From: Entamoeba invadens IP1
Taxonomy: Eukaryota; Evosea; Mastigamoebida; Endamoebidae
DNA length: 64,000 nt
Assembly (NCBI RefSeq): GCF_000330505.1
Contig: NW_004191722.1
Coordinates: 193,713-257,712 of the forward strand
Direction: 5' to 3'
In this document: piece after piece, positions 48,538-57,672 of the stretch
How the letters are laid out: every line of letters starts with the position of its first letter
How positions within the stretch are numbered: position 1 is the first letter of the stretch
Position numbers and translations under genes: made by a program
The notes under the pieces: model-generated
What the model was told of the DNA's origin: nothing
Database searches by the model: none
The model's input: the letters and a program-made list of their open reading frames with translations, nothing else

Positions 48538-50529
48538 TTATACACCACCACGAGTCCCCCAACTGACATCATCAAAGTTGCAGACGGCGTAAATTGGAAT
48601 GATGACATACATCGTCGGTGTGAGCATAAACCAGACAACAGGGGCAATTACATTCAAAACGGAGAACCACTGACCATGGATAACTGCAGCGAATACGATG
48701 ATAAACACCCACGACAACATTGTCACCAATTCCATCCAATGCTTGTCGAAGAACCCAGCAAAGTTTTGAACGACACCCAATATCATTAAAAATACAAGAA
48801 ACCCTCCAATGATGGTGGATGCTTGGAACCAATATTCCATGTCTTCCAGCTTTGACGTCAGACTGAAGGTAATGAGCAACGCGGTCCAGAGAACGAGAAG
48901 CCCAATGACGATTGATTTTGTCACGCCACACTCTGAAAAGATTTGTATAAAAAGCATCACAATGCCACTCGGCAACATGAAAGAAGAAAGCAATTCAATG
49001 GCAAGTGAAATGAGCAATGGAAGAACAACGGGTCTTCTCACCCTTTTCAACAACAAACCCATATTCACTATTGTTGAGTTGATCCACCGTCTTCTCTGTT
49101 TAATCAGACCAACCAAGCTGATGGGGGCATCAGTGTGTGCAACCGATTTTGTTATGTACCCTGTATCCCACCCAGCTTCAATCAACAAAGTCGTCAAAGT
49201 TCTGTCTTCACCCAAGTCGAGTTGGTTCTTTTCCCAAATCGAAAACGACGTTGCTAAATACTCGTTCAACACAGTTTCCATAGCCTGCGGCCTAATCATG
49301 GAGAATGCACCAGGAAGACATGTCACCATTCCAAACCAATTTTCAAACGTCTTTGCAAGGAACTGGTTTGATTTGTACTCAAAATATTGGCACATTGTCA
49401 ACGGATTTTGATACCAATGACTCACCTCAATCTCACCACAAACACCACCAATACACTCTCTCTTGAGAAGTCCATTGTACATATTCATAAGTCCATACTC
49501 ATTTCCTTCCCATGCAAATTCCACGTCACTATCGACGAACATAATCGCTTTTGCTGTTTTTCGAGTGATTCCTTTATCCATGTAATCAAAGAAGATTTCG
49601 TGCGAGTGTCTCTTTCCTCCGTTTTTCTTCTTCAACAAAATGATCCAAATCATCCCAGACTCAAACGTACCTTCATATTTTGCCATGCCATCCTCCAATA
49701 TCTGTGGGTCGCCTTTTCCGTTCTTAAACCTGACGACGCCGTCGTCGTCCGAGTACAAATCGTTTCTGTTGCAGTTCGACAGTCTTGAGATAATGAAAGT
49801 TGCAGTTTCAAGTTGTTGGTAGTCGACCTGCATATTTCTGTCTCTTCTTCCATCAATAATGAAAATCAGTTGACAGTATTTTGGCTCAAAAGGCAACACC
49901 GAGACCTCAAACGATCGAATACCCCCATCAATTCCTTCTGCGTCTTCATGGTGCACGGTCAAACACACGGACAACAAAATTGGATGTTCATTTTCGATGC
50001 TCTGACCACACTCCGTACAAAAGTTTTGACCGTCACATTGTCCACCACAAGAAGGGCACTTAAACATTTCACTTGAGATGTGCCACGTTCTTTCTCCTTC
50101 TTCTTCGTCTGGTTTGTCTTTGGTGACTGGTGGTGCTCGGACATGTGGTTTGCATTTCTGGAGTAAACTTCCGAAGATAAACTTTGGGAGAGCAGAGAAG
50201 ATGATGTAGCACAAGAATACAATTTGCACTGCAATTGACGAAGCGCATTGCACAAAGACTACAAAGATCACATTGATACATACAAAGATCCCAAATAATT
50301 TCATCTTCTCTCGGTACGCCTGGTACTTATTGCCATCTATGATTTCAATAACAGGAGCTTGTTCAAGCTTTTTGGCGGGAGCACTTGTATCTCCTTTACA
50401 ATCACCTTTACAACATTCTTCTGTTGTTTGGTGTTCGTCTGGTAATAATGAAGGAAATTCTTGTGCCTCATCAGACTTGACAGAGGTGTCAAGTTTCTCG
50501 GTCGGTGGTTGTGTCTTTTGGTTTGACAT
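48538..50529 (-). CDS. Chitin synthase (GT2 family) with an N-terminal zinc-ribbon-like segment
   Basis: 663 residues. Transfers GlcNAc from UDP-GlcNAc to chitin, the fibre of the Entamoeba cyst wall. The GT2 core is complete: the donor-site MFVDSD (DxD-like), LPGAFSMIR, LGEDRTLTTLL and QRRRW (478-482). TM helices lie near residues 78-120, and a cluster of about five follows QRRRW. Between the N-terminal helices and the catalytic core there is a four-Cys segment, CPSC and CTEC (158-161 and 171-174), spaced like a zinc ribbon. The N-terminus also has CCKGDCKGD. Expression in encystation is expected from the family role, not shown here. Confidence 0.93.
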   Translation of the reverse strand: MSNQKTQPPTEKLDTSVKSDEAQEFPSLLPDEHQTTEECCKGDCKGDTSAPAKKLEQAPVIEIIDGNKYQAYREKMKLFGIFVCINVIFVVFVQCASSIAVQIVFLCYIIFSALPKFIFGSLLQKCKPHVRAPPVTKDKPDEEEGERTWHISSEMFKCPSCGGQCDGQNFCTECGQSIENEHPILLSVCLTVHHEDAEGIDGGIRSFEVSVLPFEPKYCQLIFIIDGRRDRNMQVDYQQLETATFIISRLSNCNRNDLYSDDDGVVRFKNGKGDPQILEDGMAKYEGTFESGMIWIILLKKKNGGKRHSHEIFFDYMDKGITRKTAKAIMFVDSDVEFAWEGNEYGLMNMYNGLLKRECIGGVCGEIEVSHWYQNPLTMCQYFEYKSNQFLAKTFENWFGMVTCLPGAFSMIRPQAMETVLNEYLATSFSIWEKNQLDLGEDRTLTTLLIEAGWDTGYITKSVAHTDAPISLVGLIKQRRRWINSTIVNMGLLLKRVRRPVVLPLLISLAIELLSSFMLPSGIVMLFIQIFSECGVTKSIVIGLLVLWTALLITFSLTSKLEDMEYWFQASTIIGGFLVFLMILGVVQNFAGFFDKHWMELVTMLSWVFIIVFAAVIHGQWFSVLNVIAPVVWFMLTPTMYVIIPIYAVCNFDDVSWGTRGGV

Positions 50530-51154
50530 GTATGTCTAAACAAAATCGTTCCACTTTAAATACCCCAAGTGTGTTCTCTTTCCGCACACACCACTGAGAT
50601 CGACATTCACTTTCTCTGTTTTTGTGTTTTGATTTGTTACTCAAGACAAAGTCCAAAATGTCTGGAAATCTCCCTAATTGTGTCAATTTTACTAAACTTT
50701 TTTTTTACCTGAAAATTTTGAAAAACAAAAAAAATGATGTTTTCATATACTTTTCAAAAATGAAAGATTTTTATTTTAAAAAAGTAATAAATTTTAATCT
50801 ATTTATTTTTAGTTGATAATTAATTAAAAAACTAAATCATATTTATTAAAATAATAGTTATTCTAATAAAGATCAATAAGTAGTTGAAGATATTATTATA
50901 TAACATTATCATTATTTAATTATTTATTATAATAATTTTTTTATTTTTGAATAAAAAAGCCAGTAAATTGTTTTGTAATAGAAAGCCACTTTATTTAAAT
51001 TATATCTTATTATATTATAATATTAATAATTTAAAAATAATAATTTTTACTTTTGTCATATTTAAAGAAATTTATTCTAAAAAAAAATCTGTTTAATTTC
51101 TTTGTTTTTGAGTACGAAATAATGTTATAAAAATGTTATGTTTAACAAAAAAAA
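50530..51154. other. Intergenic, AT-rich
   Basis: Between the chitin synthase start and the DHHC gene 3' end. Apart from the chitin synthase TATA-like element it is A/T-rich with no supportable gene. Confidence 0.5.
50554..50564 (-). promoter_or_regulatory. TATA-like element GGTATTTAAAG of chitin synthase
   Basis: On the minus strand GGTATTTAAAG contains the full Entamoeba consensus, 24 bases before the ATG at 50529. It is followed by GTGGAAC, a GAAC-type word lying downstream of the TATA-like box. Supports the chosen start. Confidence 0.7.
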
Positions 51155-52095
51155 TTAATATATTTTGTTATTTTTCACAAAACGAGACAGATCGATGGGG
51201 AGAAAAGCTACAATAAAAGGATAGTCCAAATTGAGTAACATAACTTCCTTCCAGTTATTGTAGAGTCCTCGATTATAATCCAAAACTCTTTGTTTGTTTG
51301 AAATTTCAGCGAGAACCTCAACAGTCGTTTGATTGTCATTGATCAAAAAGATGTAAAATGCAAGATAGCATCCCATAGCAATAACAATAGCTATTGCTAT
51401 CCCAAACAGACAGCAGATGCATCCAATTGTTATAAATTCAAAGTCGGTCTATTCGTTATCGAGTTACTTAACTTGGTAATAATTAATATAATTAATATAA
51501 TTAATATAATTAATAATTAATAATTAATAATACAAACTAATTATAATAATAAAAAACTATATTATTATAGTTTAAATAATAAAAGAGAACAAACGAAATT
51601 GGTCTTATAATAAAGAACAGTTAACATTCCTATAATATACAAAGACCCAATAAAGAAGTATAATATAGTATTGAAGAAGAGTCTCATTGTATTGTCCCCA
51701 ATACAATTACAAATAAGAAGACAATGGTGATCATATCTACCAATACATTGTTTGCAAGTATTACAATGGTGTGTCCTCAAAGGTTTATTAGCCTTACATA
51801 TGTCACAATATCTATCCCCACACTCTTTCAAATAATCTGGAAAAAGTCTGTTGAATAACTCAGGCTGCACTGATGGTGTTGAAAACACGGCTTTGAAGTA
51901 GAAATAGAGTAAACTATAGACCAAGTAAAAGTGTATGAAATAATGAAAGGTACATTGTATCACACTATAATGAAACTGTGGAAAAATCACTACTTCAAAA
52001 ATAAAGACAGCAGATATGACACTTATAACTGTAAATATAATAATACACGAATTGATGATTCGAGTGATATCATGGGTGTTTTCACTCGTTCTCAT
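51155..52095 (-). CDS. DHHC palmitoyltransferase, one long intron
   Basis: Exon 1 is 52095-51595 and exon 2 is 51448-51155, with a 146-nt intron (51594-51449, GTTTGT...TAG, phase 0). 264 residues with four TM helices, two before and two after the catalytic domain; the fourth is completed only by splicing (GCICCLFGIAIAIVIAMGCY). The Cys-rich domain is CDICKANKPLRTHHCNTCKQ, then CIGRYDHHC with the active-site Cys, and CNCIG. The C-terminus has the TTxE motif (QTTVEVL). It S-palmitoylates membrane proteins at Golgi or plasma membrane. The intron holds AATTAATAT tandem units. Confidence 0.92.
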
Positions 52096-52408
52096 CGTGT
52101 TAAGTGTTTATTAGTTTATTATAGTTAATTTTTATATAAATTAAATATCATTGTTCACTTAGTAATGTAATAATATAATAATATAATAGTAATAGTAAAT
52201 GGTAAATTAATAAAATATTTTAAATGGTGCCCAAATTCAAAAAATAACATAAATTTACTTCAAGTTTGAAAAAGTAAACATAAACACTTTTTTTGTTTGA
52301 ATGATTATTTGAACGTGTAAACATGTTAAATGATAAGAAAATATATTAAATTTGAAATAAAAATTAAAAATAATAAGATTCATTAATAAAAACAAGTTGC
52401 ATCACACG
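52096..52408. other. Intergenic, AT-rich
   Basis: Between the DHHC gene start and the left TA of the MITE. No feature seen. Confidence 0.5.
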
Positions 52409-52410
52409 TA

Positions 52411-52635
52411 CAGGGGGCTAAAAAACCGCTTCCGTCTTTTTAACCGCTTCCCCTTGATTTTATAGAATTAAATGGTATTAATATAATAAAATGTATAGTA
52501 CTGTTTACCATGAAGGCTGAATATGCCTCGTGGAGACTTTTTCTGTCCTGGGTGGTAATTTGTATTATACTTTTTATTATAATGTTATTAGTTATAACTA
52601 TTAAATCGATAGGAAGCGGTTTTTTATTCTCCCTG
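52411..52635. mobile_element. 225-bp MITE with TA flanks (Tc1/mariner-type)
   Basis: Left end CAGGGGGCTAAAAAACCGCT, right end (reverse complement) CAGGGAGAATAAAAAACCGC. The inverted termini pair over about 24 bp with few changes and both continue TTCC. TA dinucleotides at 52409-52410 and 52636-52637 are the expected target duplication of Tc1/mariner-like transposition. No ORF inside, so it is non-autonomous. CCGCTTCC recurs just inside the left end (52443-52450). Confidence 0.82.
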
Positions 52636-52804
52636 TACTTCTATGAATTCGTTTGATACCCATCAAATTATCGTGGTGTTTGTCAAGCTCTTTTATCACT
52701 ATATTCAAATATATTTGCATGTTCACATTGAACACTTTCATTTTTTTCTTCATATTCTTCCGTACTAATGTTTTGTTGAGGCACTTAAGACACTTGATTA
52801 ACAA
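52636..52804 (-). other. ORF remnant abutting the MITE
   Basis: A minus-strand open stretch with protein-like text (LIKCLKCLNKTLVRKN, VIKELDKHHDNLMGIKRIHR) that runs into the right end of the MITE and stops inside it. It may be the 3' piece of the decayed gene to its right or an unrelated fragment cut by the insertion. No family recognised. Confidence 0.3.
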
Positions 52805-52829
52805 ATTGTGGTAGCTTGCGCAACTCAGA

Positions 52830-53480
52830 TATAAATCCAGAATATAACGTTAGGATTGGCGAGGTCGAATTCCGCTATCTGTGAGCTAAAGACCCCGAAA
52901 GTCGCCAAACCCATCAACTCCGCATCGTTCAGGAGATGAAGTTGCATCTTCTTGTCATATACCTGGCATCTGATCTGCGAAGGAATTCCTCACCCAAGAA
53001 ACTCACTGTTGAATATATATTACCATAGACTCAACGGGAAGAACGTGCTGTTCTCCACAAGCCACTTAGTGTCCGTGAAATTCTGACAGAAGACGACGAC
53101 CGTCGGGAGGGGGAACACGACTATATTCGCAAATTTGATATTCGCGACGGTGGGCGCTGACGTGTTCATCAGGCCCCTCATGAGCTTCTCGCTCCGCGTC
53201 CCGAAAGTGATATCGTCTAAAACGCGCATCATACAGGATGCTGCTGGTTTGTGCCTCCGCAGGTCGAAGTCGCCGTTGTAGACCTCGGCGAGCTTTTGCT
53301 TGGGGTTGAAGATTTTTTGGTGAAGAGCTCCGTCTTCGACCACCCAATGAAGATGAAAGTCCGCATCCTCGCCGTTTCGCTCGTGTAGGTTTTTATAAGC
53401 CAAACCCCAATCGCGTTTTTGAGATCGCCGTTAATACGGGGTATTTTAAAAACAATTTTGTAAGAACTCACTTCAACATT
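52830..53480 (-). pseudogene. Decayed GC-rich gene, possibly a Rep-like (HUH/CRESS) replication protein
   Basis: A block visibly richer in G+C than its surroundings (33 of 60 bases at 53101-53160). The minus frame 53020-53441 is the best preserved and a shorter piece continues in another frame near 52855-52960; stops and shifts separate them. Features recalling Rep proteins: FHLHW (HUH-type HxH), a following FDL...HKP segment, and later PTVVVFCQN with a downstream FPLSLW, like helicase motif C (PxVVVFxN) of CRESS Reps. The YxxK tyrosine is not visible, and the Walker A region that should lie between is missing, so an internal deletion is likely. Rep-like genes are known in Entamoeba genomes. 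The assignment rests on pattern only. It cannot encode a complete protein. Confidence 0.42.
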
Positions 53481-53484
53481 CTAT

Positions 53485-53864
53485 TTGTGTATCCTTTCAC
53501 CCGCTTTCCCTCTGATCCTTCTCTGCAAGCGGGGGAAAATATATTTTTGTTTACATAGTACGGACACATAGTTTAAAGGTAGACTCCTTTTTAAAAACAA
53601 CAGAGGTAATTGTTTTATTTTGGTAAATGTGATGAGAATGGCCGATGTTGGTTCATTTATTTAATAAATAACATATTAATATTAATATTATACTATTGAA
53701 TAATTATAAAATTTGTATTCTGCCACACTGTGACAGACTTTATTGTAATAAAAGAAAAATGACAATTTCTTATTTTTGGATTTGACATGTGAAATGAACA
53801 ACTTAACAGAAAAACAATCAAAAATATGAACAACCACTTCTGTTGAATTGGTTCTAAGTAGGAT
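53485..53864. other. Intergenic
   Basis: AT-rich, apart from a possible hairpin near 53500-53535 where CCCGCTT faces AAGCGGG across about 20 bases. No gene. Confidence 0.4.
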
Positions 53865-54758
53865 TTAAAGTTTTACAGCCGACTGAATATACACTTTTCG
53901 ATATCTGAATGAAACAAAAGACTCAACTTTCACTACATTATTAACAAAGTCATATTCTGTAGTATTAAGATATTTGTGTATTTCGATTTCTTGTTTCTTT
54001 GTCTGTTTTCCAAGTCTTTTTCTCTTAAGCATTTCTTTCATGAAGATAACGAAAGGACTCATTTGATAGAATGATAACATAGAAAGTTTACCATATTCTT
54101 GTTGGACTGTCCATTCTTGTGTCTTCTTAGTGAATAAATATTTTAAATTTTCAAGTGTATTAATAGACTGAATTAATGACTCTAAATCTTCTTCTGTAGC
54201 AAATGAAATATGTTTAATAACTTCCATCAAACAATTTAAAGTCTTACACAGAAGAATACATTGTTCATAAAAGACTATTCTAAGCAACGGATTTTCGAAA
54301 TAGAATACTGTTTGATTCAATGAAATATTGGAAAGTAGAGTCCAGCTGTGGGAACAGAGTCTTATATATTCAACAACGTCTGAATAAGTATACATTTCAC
54401 TTTTAAAGGTGTTGTAAGTAAAATGAAGGTGTTGGATGGTTATAAGAGAATCAACATATTGACAAAATGGATCTAAAATTTGAGACCTTTTGATGAGTCT
54501 TTTTAGTGATGCACATGTCTTATGTCGTAAAACAATTTCATCAGCTAATGCACCGCCATTTTCACTATTTAACAAGATTACAAGACTCTCCAAAAATGAC
54601 ACCATCTTGACCTCAGACATTCGACTCTCAAAATTTTTGATTATATTCTTGAAAAGTAATGGACATTTTTCTCTCTTCTCATTCAATAATGCATACTTCA
54701 ATTCATTCTCTGATTCTTTCAAATGAATCATTTTAAACAGCTTTCTTATCAACGCCAT
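53865..54758 (-). CDS. Helical protein of unknown function, weakly ANTH-like
   Basis: 297 residues from ATG 54758, single exon. Predominantly alpha-helical with no signal peptide or TM. The order of segments (FKNIIKNFESRM, VSFLESLVILLNSENGG, LDPFCQYVDSLITIQHLHF, VFYEQCILLCKTLNCLMEVI) vaguely follows an ANTH/ENTH-type solenoid, in which a lipid-binding helical bundle is followed by a coat-binding tail. The match is too weak to call. It ends with a basic and aromatic stretch (FRYRKVYIQSAVKL). Codon use is like neighbouring Entamoeba genes, so it is likely a real gene. Confidence 0.6.
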   Translation of the reverse strand: MALIRKLFKMIHLKESENELKYALLNEKREKCPLLFKNIIKNFESRMSEVKMVSFLESLVILLNSENGGALADEIVLRHKTCASLKRLIKRSQILDPFCQYVDSLITIQHLHFTYNTFKSEMYTYSDVVEYIRLCSHSWTLLSNISLNQTVFYFENPLLRIVFYEQCILLCKTLNCLMEVIKHISFATEEDLESLIQSINTLENLKYLFTKKTQEWTVQQEYGKLSMLSFYQMSPFVIFMKEMLKRKRLGKQTKKQEIEIHKYLNTTEYDFVNNVVKVESFVSFRYRKVYIQSAVKL

Positions 54759-55523
54759 ATGAAATAACAGTATTTTTCATCGTTTTAATTCGAACAATTC
54801 ATAAACTTGGATTTTTATGAGCTTCAAATTTTTGTTTAATACCCCTTAAATGAGACTGATATAACTGATATAAACAGAAAACTCTGTATTTTAATAGTTA
54901 TGGTTTGTTTATAATATAATTACTATAATTTATACTATACTTGAAAGTAATTACTCTTATTTGAGTAAAACATAACAGCGAAAGTATTCAATTGTGATTA
55001 AGTGGATCGGGTTCACTAAATTCAGTCCTATTTTCTGAGGTGAGCTGAAATATACAAAACTCGCTTTGTAAATTAAAAAGGAAGTATTCCCAAATATGCA
55101 ATTATTAACAAGTTACTTCCATATTTGACACAATAAACCAATCAAAAGCATTTTTGCTGTTATTATAATCATCAAAGTTCTTTGTAACTGTACAAAACCG
55201 ATTTATAATGAATTGAAAAATGAATAAATCTGAACTTAGAGAAAAATAAAAATGCCACTTCTCTCAAGTAATTTTGCAAACTACTAAAAATTATATAATG
55301 TTAATAGAAATAACTATGGATTACATTTTTATTGTATGAAAACAATCGACATTATCAGTTGTGTCATTTTGAACAAGTTAAACCGCAACTATATATATTT
55401 TAAAAAATTATTATAATTTATAGTTTAATACAATAATTGTCATTGATGTAAAATTAACCACCGTACTATAAAAACTTTAAGATCTTAACTATTTGGTTTT
55501 TTTGTTTTCCAAAAAACAAAAAA
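54759..55523. other. Intergenic
   Basis: 765 bp, AT-rich, between the helical protein gene and the tRNA-Gly gene. The last 20 bases (T-rich on the minus strand) serve as the Pol III terminator of tRNA-Gly. No other feature. Confidence 0.5.
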
Positions 55524-55594
55524 TGCATTTGCCGGGACTCGAACCCGGATCTCCACCGTGGAAGGGTGGAATTCTGCCCTTAGACCACAAATGC
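55524..55594 (-). tRNA. tRNA-Gly(TCC)
   Basis: 71 nt on the minus strand. Acceptor arms GCATTTG and CAAATGC pair fully; discriminator A. The anticodon stem CCACC/GGTGG encloses CTTCCAC, anticodon TCC. The T arm is CCGGG-TTCGAGT-CCCGG. No intron. A T run follows on the minus strand within a few bases, as expected for Pol III termination. CCA is not encoded. Confidence 0.95.
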
Positions 55595-55666
55595 TAAACA
55601 ATAAAGTTAATCAATTTGATTTAATTTATAAATACAATTTTGATTTAATAAAAAAACAAGAAAAAA

Positions 55667-55739
55667 CGCCCCCCGGGGGGCTCGAACCCCCGACCTTACG
55701 GTTAAAAGCCGCACGCTCTACCGACTGAGCTAGGAAGGC
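55667..55739 (-). tRNA. tRNA-Lys(TTT)
   Basis: 73 nt on the minus strand. Acceptor GCCTTCC pairs with GGGGGGC (two G-T pairs); discriminator G, usual for Lys. D arm TAGCTCAGTCGGTAGAGC, anticodon stem TGCGG/CCGTA around CTTTTAA (anticodon TTT), T arm GGGGG-TTCGAGC-CCCCC. No intron. T runs follow at once. It lies 72 bp upstream of tRNA-Gly in transcription order. Confidence 0.96.
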
Positions 55740-56233
55740 ACTTATAATTACCTAGCTCCGAATCATTGCAATCAAATAATGAACTGAATTTGTAATTTGC
55801 CTCAGCATTTTAAATCAGAATTCTTTCTCTTATCCAATTTAATAAATGTTGTTTATTGAACCATGGTCCGTGGAAATTTGCGTTTTTACATGAAAAATTA
55901 AATTCCCAAAAATGTTTTTTTTGTAAAAATTAAAAACTAAATAATATCAAGTTTTTTCAGTTTTTAGAGCACAAAACCCAATCGCAAACACTAAAAAAAG
56001 AATAACAAAAAATAACTAAAAATAAAATATTTATAATGAAAAAAGTCCCAATAAATAATTATATAAATACTAACATGTTTAATACAATTTTTACCAAAAT
56101 GATATTTTTCAAAAAAAGGTATTAATAATTATTTATCATTATATTACATTTTATTTTTATTCAGATTATAGAAACAAACCAAAATAATCACTTTATTTCA
56201 AAAAAGTTAATTAATATAAAAATTATAAAACTT
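55740..56233. other. Intergenic, AT-rich
   Basis: Between tRNA-Lys and the left TA of the foldback element. No gene or repeat supported. Confidence 0.5.
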
Positions 56234-56235
56234 TA

Positions 56236-57670
56236 CAGTTAGTTTCACAACAATTCCTTATTTTTCATAACAAATAGATTTCTGTTTCATAACAATTAGA
56301 TTTGTACCTTTGTTCAGCCCTGTTTCAAAATAATTATTTTTTGTTGCACAATTTGCGTGATCGTTGCACAATTGGCGTTATTGTTGCATATAAATATCGG
56401 GTGTTTCAGAACTATTTATTTATCCTCAAATCAATAATTTATTGTTCCAAAACAAAAAGTTGTTTCATAATTATTGTATTTTGTTTTAAAATAATATAGG
56501 ATTATTGTATAATTGTTTTGTATTGTTTCAAAACAAAAATTACCAAAAATAACCAAAATAAATTCAAAAAATCATAAACTAAAAAATAAAAAATAAAGTA
56601 ATGGCAATCGCTTCTTTTGAGTTCATCCACCGAGATAAAGTCGATGGATTCCTCAACCACGAAAAGGTTTCCCCAGTTGCAGAAACACCACAACCACTCG
56701 AAATAACAGAAAGAAGATTAGCTGAAGATATTGTTGCCTCGTTGGTCCCACTCGCGCCTTCGTCAATTGTTCACACAGCCCAACAATCGGAGGAGGAAAA
56801 GATCAAAAGGATATACGTCGTTGTAACAGAAACACAGAGGAAGACGCTAACAGAAGAATATACTGAACATGGTTAGGAACGAGACTGGAAGTATTATAAA
56901 GAGAAAACCCGCATTGGTGAGTCATCACTTAAGAAGTTATTGGGACAGTTGGCAAAAGGAGAAAATATATCAAAACCAAAAAAGGAAGAAAGTTTAAATA
57001 TAGTTCAGCACTTTTATCTGTGGTCGCTAAAAGTGTCACTTGAAGGAAAACTCTCGGAGAAACCAACAAGACCCTTGTTGAAGAAGAAATAGGAAAACTG
57101 GAAAGGTGGAAGAACTTGATAATGAAGTTGTTAATGCGTCAACAATATGTCGTAATATCAAGAACAAAAATATGATGGAAGAAGCGAAGTAGTGACTCGT
57201 AAAGTGTTTTTACGTGAAGACTTATAATTACATTAAGTTTTTTATTTGGTTAAACAATTTTTATTCAATGATAACTGTAAAACTATTTATAATTAACAAA
57301 TTTTATTAAAAAGTGTAGTTTTTACAGTTTTATATTTTTTGAATTTATTTTGGTTATTTTTGGTAATTTTTGTTTTGAAACAATACAAAACAATTATACA
57401 ATAATCCTATATTATTTTAAAACAAAATACAATAATTATGAAACAACTTTTTGTTTTGGAACAATAAATTATTGATTTGAGGATAAATAAATAGTTCTGA
57501 AACACCCGATATTTATATGCAACAATAACGCCAATTGTGCAACGATCACGCAAATTGTGCAACAAAAAATAATTATTTTGAAACAGGGCTGAACAAAGGT
57601 ACAAATCTAATTGTTATGAAACAGAAATCTATTTGTTATGAAAAATAAGGAATTGTTGTGAAACTAACTG
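56236..57670. mobile_element. 1435-bp foldback-type DNA transposon with 337-bp terminal inverted repeats
   Basis: Arms 56236-56572 and 57334-57670 are reverse complements of equal length with no mismatch that I can see. Both ends start CAGTTAGTTTCACAACAATT. TA at 56234-56235 and 57671-57672 flanks the element, as after TA-targeted transposition. The arms are themselves made of degenerate words such as TGTTTCATAACAATT and GTTGCACAATTTGCG, a build typical of foldback elements. The 761-bp centre carries a broken ORF. Confidence 0.85.
56601..57192 (+). pseudogene. Broken ORF inside the foldback element
   Basis: ATG 56601 opens a frame interrupted by a single TAG at 56874-56876 and then continues in the same frame to 57092 (164 codon positions). 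Past that, protein-like text goes on in other frames (TLVEEEIGKLE, then VEELDNEVVNASTICRNIKN) to a stop at 57192, so at least one stop and two shifts are present. The region around 56880-56970 (WKYYKEKTRIGESSLKKLLG) is helical and basic and could be a helix-turn-helix. No DDE motif seen. Family unknown; it may be a transposase fragment or a captured gene. Non-functional as it stands. Confidence 0.55.
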
Positions 57671-57672
57671 TA

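Noticed and set aside
53500..53540. Hairpin CCCGCTT/AAGCGGG
   Set aside because: Short stem and long loop; no gene or terminator context to give it meaning, so it is noted only within the spacer entry.
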